A stretch of DNA of 64,000 nucleotides from Tillus elongatus (Eukaryota > Arthropoda > Insecta > Coleoptera > Cleridae). Below, one piece after another: positions 10,515 through 22,400 of this stretch. The first letter of the stretch is position 1; every line of letters begins with the position of its first letter. The stretch is taken from positions 16,001,752 to 16,065,751 of the forward strand of contig OZ023265.1 in assembly GCA_964006375.1 (NCBI GenBank), read 5' to 3'. The position numbers and the translations under genes are program-made. The notes under the pieces are model-generated. The model worked only from the letters and a program-made list of their open reading frames with translations, ran no database searches and was not told where the DNA came from.

Positions 10515-10871
10515 TTTGTTTTTTTTTCTCTTTAACGTCGGCCTATTTCCGCGACTATGGTCAATCACCGACGCCAGGGAGCAGTTTCACCTCACTATCC
10601 TGGAAATTTTGCCGAACCCCTGCCTTTCTGTAAGGAGGATAGGGATCTTTAACGTGCCCAACATCGCATGGAAACGGGACCGACGGCTTTACGCTCCCTC
10701 CGAAGGGCGGAACGTGCAGACATTCAACTTGCTGAAATACAATGCCAGAACCTCGATTGATGTTAATTTTACAGTTTGTACTGAAAAAGTGAAAGGAGTA
10801 CCCTGGGATCGAACCCAGTACCCTTCGGTTCAGAGGCATACGTTCTTAACCACCCTGAACCACCGAGGTTC
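10515..10871 (-). mobile_element. tRNA-derived SINE, near full length
   Basis: Read on the minus strand it begins with a tRNA-like head: an A-box-like TGGTTCAGGGTGG and a perfect B box, GGTTCGATCCC, about 40 bp apart, the internal promoter for RNA polymerase III. A body of roughly 280 bp follows and ends in AGGCCGACGTTAAAGAG plus an A-rich tail. A second copy at 17,535-17,889 is about 90% similar by eye. Both give open frames on each strand that have no protein similarity. No target duplication is clear for this copy. Confidence 0.85.
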
Positions 10872-11694
10872 ATATATGCATATATTATTTGCCTGTTTAT
10901 TTAACACTGGTAATTTTTGACACATATTTGTTAATCTGAAGGAAGAACTTTAATCATTTGATTGAGATTTAACGGTACGCTAAGGACTTTATGGAGTTTT
11001 GCGAAACCAAACCTTACTATTACTGGACCGAACAGGCTGAGAACTTCAATGTTACTCTCAGAGGTAAGGAATACTTTTTCTCTTTCGTGAATTAAATTCC
11101 CAAAACTGCTAAATTTGATAATTTTAAGTTTCATTTAACATTTTAATCAACTGCAGATGCTTAAGCGAATCTTCTGTAGGTTGAATTTCGTGTATAGTGT
11201 TTACATGCCGAGGAGTATATTCTGTTAATAGAGAACAGAGATAAAGAAAGTGGTAAGTAAATAGTAGAAGAGTCGTCTCGAGAGAGTTGCGCTAATCCAG
11301 ATGAAAGCTTCATTGTGTAGCTCTAAATGGAGGCAGGGACCATCTGGTAGTGCAACATAAAACTTGAGACACAATGGCAAATAAACTTACGCGCCAGGGA
11401 AATTGTGTTGATTGAAATGCATATAAATAATGTATTGATTGTGTAACGTGCTGCTCTTGTTACATTGTAAACTCACAGTTAATTTATTTTCTGATAACAT
11501 TCAAATAAGATGAAATAGAAGATAGAGGATTAGTCCTACTTATCAAGACAATCTTCTTAAATGGTGCCAACATAACATAAGTATTTCACAGAGAAATATA
11601 TTAATAAGTTTAAAGTCCATGTCAAGTTCAAAATGGAACAAACGCGCTTATAACATCCACCTAATTATTCTTCTCCTTAAGCCAGCGAACGCGC
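10872..11694. other. No gene recognised
   Basis: Apparently unique sequence between a SINE and a LINE fragment. No frame carries known motifs. Confidence 0.3.
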
Positions 11695-13695
11695 ACTAGG
11701 AGTTGTGGGGTAGCTCGGACACAAACTCTAGGGGTGGGGCACTTTTACAATTCTTTATGAAATTTAATTTAGACATATTGAATAGAGGCAACAAACCGAC
11801 CTTTGTCACAACACGGCGTGAGGAAGTTTTAGATCTAACAGTTTCCACCCAGTTTCTGGGTGACTTTGTTAAAAGCTAGGCTGTGTCTGGGGAAGTGAGT
11901 AGCTCAGACCACAGATACATCCGGTTTGAAATCGCCAAAGTCGAAAGACAGACAGTATGGTACCGGTACCCCCGCATGGCAGACTGGGAAGCCTACAGGT
12001 CAGACCTACCAGTGGAACTGCGGGGGATTAAGAGTACCATAGACAACTCAATAGACCTCGAGATTGCAGCAGCCCAATTGCGAGAAGCAATTATCTCGGC
12101 CTATAACGCCAACTGCCTCCCGAAAATGAGGGTGTCCACCAGGAACGTCCCGTGGTGGAACGAGGACTTCAGGCAAAGGAGGACGCAGGTTCGTAAGCTG
12201 TTTAACGCGGCCAAAAGATCGGGAGCAGGGGATGAATATAGACAGGCCCTAACGACCTATAACAAAAGACTGAGGGGCGCCAAGAAGGAGTCGTGGAGGA
12301 TGCACTGCGAGGAAGTGGAGAACACGTCCGAGAGCGCTCGACTACACAAGATCCTGTCCAAGGGCACTCAGACCAACATAGGCTCACTTAGAACATCCAC
12401 GGCAGGCTTTACAAGTTCGGGGGAAGAAACTATGAAAATTTTACTCCAGACGCACTTCCCCGGCTGTAACATAATAAACCAATCACCTCTGGACTAGGAA
12501 CACTCAGAAATAGAGGCGCCTTATAGGCGGGCATCTAGAGTAAATTGGACAGTCGCTAAAGAGGTGGTTACCTGGAGCAAAATCAGATGGGCCATTAATA
12601 GCTTTAAGCCATACAAATCGCCGGGATTCGATGGAATAATGCCCATCATGCTCCAACATGGGATATATATATATACTGGCGCCGGTGCTTACCCTCATTA
12701 TGAGGGCCAGCCTGGCTCTGGGGTACATTTCGAGGGCATAGATACTGGCCAGGGTTGTATTCATTCCTAAAGCTGGGCGTCCAACAGACCAGGCAAAGTC
12801 CCTGAGGCCAATAAGTTTCATGTCCTTCTTGCTGAAAAGAGTGGAAAAACTGCTCGACCGGCACATTAGGGGCGCTGTACTGGAAGCATATCCCCTACAC
12901 TGCGGACAATATACATACAGAGCAGGATTCTCAACAGAAACAGCACTGCACTAACTGATGCTGAAATTAGAGAATACCCTGGAGAACAGGGAGGTGGCGC
13001 TGGGGGCCTTCATAGACATAGAGGGGGCCTTCAGCAACACCTCGGTCGGATCGCGGTTCTGGCAGCTGTCCGGGAGCGTGGACTAGAGGAGACCTGCTGC
13101 AGGTGGATCGGTTCCATGCTCAGGGAGAGGGCGGTGTTCACCTCACTCGCGGGAGGGACTCTGTTGGCGGGCGTCACGGCGGGGTGTCCGCAGGGGAGTG
13201 TTCTGTCTCCCTTGCTCTGATTCCTAGTCGTGGACGTCCTGCTGGGGAGGCTCTCGGGAGAGGGGTATAAGGTACAGGGCTATGCCGACGACATTGTCAT
13301 TATAGTCCGAGGAAAGGTCATACAGTCACTGTGGGAGCGCATGCAGGCTGCACTGAATGTGCTGGAAAGGTGGACAGTTGGTCAAGGACTCGGAGTGAGC
13401 CCCGATAAAGCAACCGCCATATCGTTTACGAGGAAGAGTAAGGGGGAGAGCCACAGAACTCCCACTTTATACGGTAGGAACATTACAATGGCCAGGGAGG
13501 TAAAATATCTTGGGGTCGTATTGGACTGTGCAGACTGTCCAGGGCTCAGACATGGGAAGTCAATAATTGACGAAGCCAGTTCAAATAGAGCTGTGGAGCT
13601 GCTAAATCTTAGCAGAGGACAGCTCAGAAACACAACAGGTGTCTTGACGGGACACATGGCCGTCAAGAAACACCTGCATAAAATAGGGCATATTA
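11695..13695 (+). pseudogene. LOA-like LINE (LINE-B), internally deleted copy
   Basis: The plus strand carries the end of an endonuclease (NLDILNRGNKPTF, SSSDHRYIRFEI), a linker (VPWWNEDFRQRRTQVRKLF), then reverse transcriptase motifs: FKPYKSPGFDGIMP, SLRPISFMSFLLKRVEKLLD, GAFIDIEGAFSN, QGYADDIVII (catalytic YADD) and EVKYLGVVLD. Right after YLGVVLD (about 13,530) the frame jumps to CPGLRHGKSIIDE, which in the copy at 34.5 kb lies beyond the RNase H domain. The thumb and RNase H are therefore deleted. There are also several frameshifts, a short TA insertion at 12,662-12,675 and no 3' tail. Gene organisation resembles LOA/Lian elements. Confidence 0.85.
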
Positions 13696-13928
13696 AAGTT
13701 ATAGGCACTTAATGAAGCAAAATTTTAGTGCCACTAAAAGTTAGAGAACACGCAATACCAAAATATTGTATGTAATACACAAAAGGTATATTATAATGTT
13801 TTAGACTTATGCTACACTTCTCATTTGTTAAAATAGTTGCAAAATCTGCCTCTAAAGACCTTACATATTAAAATAAATAACTTAAGATCATTATCGGTTA
13901 TCTACCTGTTTCATTGCAGTTTGCCAGA

Positions 13929-14003
13929 AGCCCTAAGTAGTGTAATGGTTAATATCCCCGTCTGATAAGCGCAGGGAAGCGGGCTCAAATCTCACCGGTG
14001 ACT
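13929..14003 (+). other. tRNA-like sequence (tRNA relic or SINE head)
   Basis: TAGTGTAATGGTTA fits an A box and GGGCTCAAATCTC is close to a B box, with about 35 bp between them. The anticodon stem does not pair well and acceptor ends are not complementary, so a working tRNA is unlikely. It may be a tRNA pseudogene or the head of an unrecognised SINE. Confidence 0.4.
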
Positions 14004-14156
14004 GAATTTCTCTTTTAACTTTTTTTTTCGTCTTTGTTTTCATTTTAACGTTATCTGATCAGATTGTGTAATTCCAATATATTTTAGCGACTTTTTGTTG
14101 AAGAGAAAAGATAAGCATTTTAAGACTTAATTCTTAATTTAATTTTAATAGTATGT

Positions 14157-14330
14157 AGATGTTGTTGCCCTTAGTTGGTGAAACCGTGCTACAGTTAACA
14201 TAGACGTAGAGATTTGTGACATAAGAAGAGGTTGTTTTCTTCTGTACAACCGGATTCAATTTTTATAGCATCCAGAGGCAAAATCATTTTCTCTGTGAAG
14301 CCACAGAAAAAGTATATAGTGCTGTATTTA
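14157..14330 (-). repeat. Decayed Penelope terminal-repeat fragment
   Basis: GTTGTTGCCCTTAGTTGGTG followed by CATAGACGTAGAGA matches the antisense end of the PLE-1 terminal repeat (compare 1625-1690 and 945-1000). Similarity is lost after about 170 bp. Confidence 0.4.
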
Positions 14331-14339
14331 GATCATATT

Positions 14340-15595
14340 TTGAATATGTTTTAATTTATTTAATTAATTTCTGTTTCTATTAGTTAATTTTCTTGTACAA
14401 AATGTTCTTTTATTATCGAATTTTCTTATAAATGAATTTAATGAATTTTCTTTGAAAAAACGTTTGTTGTGAATTTTTGTATGAAACATTATTCAATTGA
14501 TGGAACATTTAATAAACGAAATTCATCGAAAATAAGGTTTTAATGGATTTTCGTGCAAACAATTTATTTTATTTCCAATTTTAATTACAGGCCATTTTGG
14601 ATTTGGATGTTGTTGAACTGCAAATCTTTCACAATACCTTAATCTTAGTTGTTGTCGAGATCGGTCAAAGGATTGGGTAATTTTAGGGGTAGCGTTGAAT
14701 CTGTGGTCGCCCGGTACATAAAAAAAACATAAATAAAAATTTAACTGGCCTTGGCAGTTTTTTAAGGGTCCTAATTCTCAGTCACTTGACTTTTTTCGAA
14801 ACTCGCTGTTTCCTCAATAGTGAAACTTCTCTATGAAAATTTGGTAGAAGTCACATACTAAACTGCGATATACACGTCAATCAGTAGCGGATGACAAAAA
14901 CTGTAAAGTCTCACTCGATTCCGCGTCCAACACAGCATCATTAACACAAAAACTAATAAAAAAAGAGGTGAAAAACTAACTGCATAGCCGCTGCAAATCT
15001 GTTTGTGAGAGCACAATATCGTCTGAATGACGTTTAATTCCACATATCGAGAGAAGAGCCATCCTTGATTAAAATCACGAATCCCAGTTAACAATAGATA
15101 GACTTCCTCCCCGTTCAGGCCCTGTTAGAAGCAGGTCCGTCTAATCAAGAACGGCCTTTGTCAATACATGTTGTATTTGTGATTGATTGAATCTAAAATT
15201 GCTTTTGCTTTTTTATCAGTTTGATTGATTCTACTTTATTTATCTAATGTTTGCAGAAAACTGACTGTTAAGGCATTTGAATACTTAGGCATTAAGAATT
15301 TAAAAGATGGACATACACGAGTCGCAAACAGACAAATAAGTCATAAGAGATCAATAATTAATTATACACTGCAACAAATCTTTTTAATTTGATGAAATTT
15401 CAATTGTCACAATTTCTTATGTAGTGTTGTTCTAGGAAAAACAAAATATAAGTATTCTTAGCCAGATGGGCTTATTTTCCTTATTTTTTATTTATTTGAA
15501 GGTCAGTACAGCCTGCTAGATTTTTGGTTTGTTTTGTTCGCTTAACTTTACTTAATTTTAACCGTTTAACATCTCAAATGCAGAGTTTAGTGTAT
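14340..15595. other. No gene recognised
   Basis: AT-rich sequence. A 78-codon minus-strand frame at 14,858-15,094 shows no known motif. Confidence 0.3.
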
Positions 15596-15596
15596 T

Positions 15597-16075
<479 letters not shown>

Positions 16076-16079
16076 AAAG

Positions 16080-16588
16080 TGTCTGCACCATGTAACGGTT
16101 GTGTTTTATTCAGCACCGATACTCCCTTACTGACTTAAAGAGAACCTCTAAGAAAGCCTGAAATGATAGCAGGTGACTATCTCTGAAAAGCAATTCAAAT
16201 TTTGGTTTCGAAATTATTTATTGGAAATTCGATACTAACTTTTTCAATCGTAGTGCCCGCACTGCATTCCTTTTATATACGTTGAAATTAAAATATCATA
16301 ATATTTGCTTTAAGGAAGAAGATCGTTATTATTATAGAAGTTCCCGGTAAATTACAGGCTGACGTCATAATGATGTGATAGAAAGCCGTTGAGAACCACG
16401 AACACCGGCGTAGATCTTTGTGCTGTGAAAAATAGATCTTTATCTCTACCTCCCTCTAACACATGGAACTAGAAAGGGAGAGAACGATGATCGAGCGCAC
16501 AACGGCCACGAGAAGAGGGCGCGAAAACCAGCCGGAGCTAGGCGTATGACGCTGTCATCGAGAGTTCTACGCGGGCTGTCTAACACTT
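16080..16588. other. No gene recognised
   Basis: The region is more GC-balanced around 16,440-16,580, but has no motif-bearing frame. A TGACGTCA octamer lies at 16,361. Confidence 0.25.
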
Positions 16589-16589
16589 T

Positions 16590-17210
16590 TTGGAGATCCA
16601 CAGAGACAGAACCCTCTATGAGTCTGCGATCCTCATCTAATTGGACTAGACAGGCTTAGAATATTGTATATTTGAGTGGAGAGTGTTGTCACGCGCGTAA
16701 CTCTGAACTGCGTTGGATGTACTAGAGAGGAGGCCATTGATGTGGAGAAGAAACAAAGTAGGGGCTAAAGCTGAACCTTGAGGGACTCCTGAAATAATTG
16801 GATACAGTTTAGAGGAATGGCCATCCCCGACAACAGAAATGCTCCGGTTGGAGAGGAAATTTGCTGTCCAGGTACAGAGTTTTGGTGATAGACCATAGGC
16901 CGGATTTTTATTAAGCAGCACTGAGTGCCAGACCTGGTCGAATGCTTTGGATATGTCTAGAGCGACAATCTGGGATTCACCGTTCCAAGAATGGGTGACA
17001 AAGGAAAAGAAGTCGGAATTTGAACTGCGCTGACGGAATCCATACTGCATGTCGTGGATTAGACTCTGTTTTTCAAGAAATTTTAGTAATTCGGTGTTTA
17101 TATACTTTTCCATCACTTTAGAGACGACTGAAAGGAGAGAAATAGGACTGTAGTTGCTAGAAAGCGCTTTGGATCCTTTCTTGGCGACGGGATGTACTCG
17201 AGCAGTTCAA
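16590..17210 (-). pseudogene. CR1/Jockey-group LINE reverse transcriptase fragment
   Basis: Minus strand, read from 17,210: SNYSPISLLSVVSKVMEKYI, then LIHDMQYGFRQRSS, IVALDISKAFDQVWHSVLL, SGVPQGSALAPTLFLLHIN. The catalytic YADD position reads YARD, so this copy could not polymerise. Compared with 30.7 kb there is a small in-frame deletion after THSW. The 3' half is missing. The element is the same family as 30,690-32,072 and 37,157-38,612. Confidence 0.85.
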
Positions 17211-17224
17211 TAGCTCAATTTGCT

Positions 17225-17475
17225 ATGAGTTAACGTTTGTTGGCTAGGAACCAGTTTTTTCGGGAACATTTTAAGTTTATTTTCGATAAACCTTTTACAT
17301 TTTCAAACAGTAAAGTTATTTTGATGAAATATGGTACATTCTTTCTACTATATAGGTTATACTGGTAACCAAATTTTATGCCTGCTTTCGTTAAAAAAAA
17401 AGATATATTTGCTATTAAGAACATTTTAATGAAAATTCATTACTATAATGCACTTGCTGCGTCCAGATTTTTTAG
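17225..17475 (+). repeat. TA-centred dispersed repeat, right module
   Basis: This is strongly similar to 44,380-44,615: CCAGTTTTTTCGGGAAC, GAAATATGGTACATT, CTATATAGGTTATACTG and the closing CTATAATGCACTTGCTGCGT plus CCAGATTTTTT. The closing block carries the short palindrome shared by the whole family. Confidence 0.7.
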
Positions 17476-17479
17476 GTAT

Positions 17480-17960
17480 TGATACCCTGAAGATGGCTTG
17501 GCAGAAGCCGCAACGCATAGGTATTTTACTAATTGTGTCTGTTTTGTTTCTTTAACGTCGGCCTATTTCCGCGACTATGGCCAATCACCGACGCCAGGGA
17601 GCAGTTTCACCCCACTATCCTGAAAATTTTGCCGAACCCCAGCCTTTCTGTAAGGAGGGTAGGGATCTTTAACGTACTTAACATTACATGGACACGGGAT
17701 CGACGGCTTTACGCCCCTTCCGAAAGGCGGAGGGTGCAGACATTCAACTTGCTCAAACAAAATACCAAAACCTCGGTTGATGTTAATTTTACAGTTTGTA
17801 CTGAAAAAGTGAAAGGAGTACCCTGGGATCGAACCCAGTACCCTTCGGTTCAGAGACACACGTTCTTACCCCTAAACCACCGAGGTTGCTATTTTACTAA
17901 TTAAATTTTATCTGCATGCATAAACCTTTTGCTCTACTTGAAAATATGTCAAACTCAAAA
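17480..17960 (+). repeat. Penelope terminal repeat (PLE-3 type) split by a SINE
   Basis: CCCTGAAGATGGC..GCC..AACGCATAGG at 17,485-17,521 matches the PLE-3 terminal repeat at 43,644. Beyond the SINE, GAAAATATGTCAAAC and GTTTTGACG match 43,740-43,770. The hammerhead core is decayed: the GAAA box reads GCAA. Confidence 0.6.
17535..17889 (-). mobile_element. tRNA-derived SINE with 13-bp target duplication
   Basis: Exact direct repeats TATTTTACTAATT lie at 17,522-17,534 and 17,890-17,902. On the minus strand the element starts GCAACCTCGGTGGTTTAGGG, keeps the B box GGTTCGATCCC, and ends GGCCGACGTTAAAGAAAC plus a short A-rich tail, 355 bp in all. It sits inside a Penelope terminal repeat. Its mobilisation must depend on a LINE; no shared 3' end with the LINEs here was recognised. 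Confidence 0.9.
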
Positions 17961-18256
17961 GTTTTGACGCATAGAGATTATTTGATTTAAAAAAAGTTAT
18001 TATTTGTACAGATATGACGCAGAATAAATATAAGTCACTTAAAAATAAACTAATTGTAGCAACTGAGGAAACGTGGCACGTTGCTTTTTCATATGCGGAA
18101 TAACATGTATCTGAAGAAATACATTTTGCGATGGGTCGTTATATGAAGCCACCCTACATATATTTTAGACTATTATCAGTAGTCGTATTCTTTTTAAAAT
18201 CTGTCAAATGCACGACATAGAAAGCTTTTGTGAGAACGTCTCGCCGAAGCCATTGT

Positions 18257-18310
18257 TGACGTCATCACCGCTTTCATTATATAAGTTGGCGTTGGAGGAG
18301 CTTCAGAAAT
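18257..18310 (+). promoter_or_regulatory. Candidate Pol II core promoter (CRE plus TATA)
   Basis: A full CRE octamer TGACGTCA (18,257-18,264) lies 13 bp upstream of TATATAAG (18,278-18,285). Initiation would be expected near 18,305-18,312. No downstream coding exon is recognised and the next feature is an antisense LINE, so this could be an element's own promoter, a host promoter or chance. Confidence 0.3.
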
Positions 18311-18645
18311 AATGCAGATATTGGTAATGGATTTTTCTCGCTTTCAACTTCTCCCATTTCAAATGCAATCGCTCCAGAAATATGACATTGGTGTTGTAAT
18401 GTAAATTGATCGCATTATCAGATTCTCTTTTCGTCACAATTAAAAGTACCTAGGTACATTAAAACTTTTTTTACCGAATAGATGAGATTAAATAGTCAGT
18501 TAAATAAAAGCTATTCTATAAAGAAAAATAAGTTTATATATATTTTGCTTAAATTAAACCAAGACTTGTTTAAAATTAACTGTTTAAAGGCTTAAGACAG
18601 TCTGTATCCTATATAGTAATTTAGAGGCTTCGATTATCAAGACCA

Positions 18646-19400
18646 TTTTTTTCTCCCTCAGGGCTCGTCCGCGTCTTTGCTGCCCCGATAGCACCGCAGC
18701 GTTTGGATTATTGTGCATGCCCCTTTGTCTTTTCTACTTCACCCATTACAAAATCAATGTGCCTTGAATTAGTCTGCACAGCAATTGGTAAGGTGAAGTT
18801 ATCCATTGCTCTGTCTCCGGTCTAGGCTAACCGTAGCAGTTGTTTCTTGACGGCCATGTGTCCGGTCAAGAGTCCTGTTATGTTTCTGAGCTGTACTCCG
18901 CTAAGATTTAGCAGCTCCACAGCTCCCTTTGAACTGAGTTACCCAATTACTGACTTCCCATGTCTGAGCCCTGGACAGTCTGCCCAGAACACCTTGTGTT
19001 CGTTTCTGACCCAGGACTTAATGGCTCCCCTGGCAGTGCTCTTTTGTGAGACCCAGAACCGATTCTGGTCCCATAAATGGTTCTGATGACCATCTCCTTA
19101 CGAAACTGTCAGCTTCTTCATTACCTTTGACCCCCGAGTGACCCGGCACCCAGATGAAAGTGACCTCATTTTGCCCAGCCAGGTCGCTCGTCTCGTCTCG
19201 GCATTCACTTACCAGTCTGGAATTTACCCGGGGCTACTTAGGACCTTAAGGGCTGCCTGGCTGTCTGTAGCTGTGAGGATCCGCTTGTGGGTGTGGCCCC
19301 TCCTCTTGTTCTCTCGCACGCAGTGCAAGATGGTGTACATTTCGGCCTGCAGAACCGTTGCATGGGCTCCAAAGGAAATACTATGACTTACCCTTGGTCC
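18646..19400 (-). pseudogene. LOA-like LINE (LINE-B), 3' part
   Basis: The minus strand corresponds to 34,810-35,660: RNase H from PRVSHSISFGAHATVLQAEM, HCVRENKRR, ATDSQAALKVLSSPG, through NQFCEAD-like residues to the CPGLRHGKSVI block and the 3' end, a GGGGC-rich segment followed by an A-run (complement at 18,648-18,690). It is interrupted at 19,400 by LINE-A and resumes at 23,016. Several frameshifts are present. The RNase H would remove the RNA strand during reverse transcription. Confidence 0.8.
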
Positions 19401-22400
19401 CAATTCGGAACGAACTAAAGGGCTGGGTAACACTTCTGGTAAGATAGTAGAGGTGGGCACTGGCACTAACCCCAGAGCCTGTATCTGGATCAGAAACAAC
19501 TTGCAGTATTTTACACTTTCAGAATACTGCACCAAGGACATGGCATCCATCCATCTCGTGATCATATCCGGGGGGACCAGGCTGGAAGTAGTGGCCTGCT
19601 CGGCCTATTTCCCTGGAGACAGAGATGCAGAACAACCACCTCCAGCAGAGGTGCGGAAATTGATCGCCTACTGCAAGAGGAACAACTATCACCTCGTTAT
19701 GGGGTGTGATGCGAACTCCCATCACCTGGCTTGGGGAGCACGGACACTAACAGGCGAGGTGAGTCACTATTCGAATACTTATTAGGGGAGGAGCTAGTGG
19801 TAAACAACATAGGCTCGGAACCCACCTTTTTTACAGCTAATCGGAGAGAGGTTTTAGATCTTACGATCAGCTCAAGACTTTTGAGCTCAAAAATCCTCAA
19901 ATGGAGGGTGTCGTCTGAGCCCTCTTGTTCAGACCATGCCCATATCCTATTTGAGATTGAAACAGGCCCTAGACCTGTGGTGGAGTTTCGGGACCCGAGG
20001 AGGACGGATTGGGAGGGGTACAAGCAGTCCCTCGCCGCCGGACTTGGGTCCACTATCCCCACAGTGAGGGATCGTGATGAGATAGAGATTGCGGCTGAAC
20101 AGATTAGGGAAGCTGTGGTCTCTGCCTATCACGAAAACTGTCCACTGAGGTCAAAGAGAGACAGTCGGGGGTCTACTTGGTGGAATAATAACCTCGAAAA
20201 ACTACGTAGAGAAGTTAGACGTCTCTTCAATCGTGCTAAGATTACAGGCAACTGGGAACAATATAAAACTGCTCTAACACAGTATAACAAGGAGATTAGG
20301 AACGCAAAGAGGGAGTCCTGGAGGAGGTTCTGCGGGGACATTGATAGTGTGCCCAGCGGCGCCAGAATCCACAGGATTCTCTCACGCGACCGTGTACAGG
20401 AACTGGGATCGATAAAACGACCAGATGGTTCCTTTACTGAATCTCGGAAAGAAACGTTGTAGCTCTTAGCACACACACACTTCCCAGATTGTCTGATCCT
20501 GAGCAACGGTGAGGTCCTACCATCTGAGGGACGATCTAAACGTCCCCAAAGGGAGAACTGGCTAGTTGCTCGGAGAATAGTTACAGCCTCGGCAGTGGAG
20601 TGTGCTGTGAATCATTTCCAGCCATTCAAGTCGCCAGGGGAGGATGGGGTGGTACCGGTCCTACTACAAAAGGGACTGGAAATTCTCCTACCCTACCTTA
20701 TCAGGCTGTTCAGAGCCAGTCTGGCCTGGAACTATATTCCTTCCAGCTGGACGGTGGTTAGGGGGGTTTACATTCCCAAATTGGGACGTAATGACCTCCT
20801 ACCCACTTCACTGAGACCTCTCAGTATTACATCATTCCTCTTGAAGGGATTGGAAAAAATACTGGACGGACACATTAGGGGGAACATCTTACCCAAGAAC
20901 CCCCTAAATATCCACCAGTATGCCTATCAAACTGGCAAATCAACTGAGTTAGCGCTCAATAACCTCGTCGAGAAGATCACACACTCTCTGGAAAATGGAG
21001 AGGTTGCGGTGGCGGCATTTCTCGACATAGAAGAAGCATTTAATAATGCATTACCGATCTCCCTCTACGAGGCCACTATCGCTAGGGGGGTGGAACCTAC
21101 CATCTGTGGCTGGATTGGAAACATGCTGCACAATCGGACCATTATTACCTCATTACGGGGAGAGGTGGTTAGCGTTAGGGCTGCGAGAAGGTGTCCTCAG
21201 GGGGGCGTTCTATCCCCCCTGCTGTGGTCCCTCTTTGTGGACGACCTGCTGGCTATCCTCGAACTCTGGGAGGTTGACGTCCAGGCGTATGCGGATGATC
21301 TCGTCATAATGGTTAGAGGCAAGTCTGAGGAGGAACTGTCTAGTACTCTTCAAGAAGCACTAAATGTAGTCAATGATTGGTGTCGAAGGGAACAGATGTC
21401 TGTGAACCCTCGTAAAACGATCATTGTCCCGTTCACCAGAAGAAGAAGGTTGGACAAATTAAAACCACCTAATCTTATGGGGGAAAACATACCATTCTCG
21501 GACCAAGCAAAATATCTGGGAGTTATCCTAGATAAGAAGCTCAACTGGGACAGACAGTTAGAAAATGTTATCCGCAGGGCTAAGATGTCCCTGTGGACCT
21601 GCCGGAGAATCTGTGGGAACAACTGGGAAACAAACCCCCAACAGATGTACTGGCTCTATGTAGTGGTTATCAGACCTATGATAACCTATGGAGCCATAGT
21701 TTGGTGGCCTAAGGTACTTCGCGGTACCGCGAGGGCCAAACTGGCTCATCTACAGAGACAAGCATGTCTGATGATAACGGGAGCGATAAGCACCGCACCA
21801 TCAGTCGCTCTGGAGGTCCTCCTCAATATTCCCCCACTTCACATATGGTTGGAGAGGGTGGCGAGGTGGACAACGTACAGACTAATACAAACGGCAGATA
21901 ACATGCCGAGGGAAGTCAATCTGAGAGGGTCCGGACTCCTTTATGACAGTGATTGTCACAGGATACTGGGAATGGTCTCAGACTTGATGCCTACAAAAAT
22001 CAGCAGAGATCTGTCTTTCACGACCGTCCTCCCGGAAAGGGAGGACTGGGACCGGAACCAATCGACCCTGTTGAGAGCGGACCTCTGCTGGTACTCGGAC
22101 GGCTCCAAAACCAATATGGGAGTAGGAGCCGGCGCCTATGGGGGCAGCACCGATGCTAGACTATCAACTAGTCTCGGCAAGTACGCAACCATACACCAGG
22201 CAGAAGTTTATGCCATCGAGATGTGTGCAAGGGAAAGTTTAAAGGACCTATGCACAAACAAATCGATAAAGATATATGCATATAGCCAAGCTGCAATAAA
22301 GGCTCTTGGTTCCTACCGGTGCAATTCAAAGACGGTATGGAGTTGTAAATCTGCCCTTAACGAATTGGGCAGCTGTAATGAGGTGTCGCTGGTCTGGATA

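Noticed and set aside
10516..10920. 134- and 92-codon frames on both strands at 10.5 kb, and the like at 17.5 kb
   Set aside because: They coincide with the tRNA-derived SINE; opposite-strand frames of equal quality show that they are not coding.
13929..14003. Functional tRNA gene
   Set aside because: A and B boxes are present but the cloverleaf does not close at the anticodon and acceptor stems.
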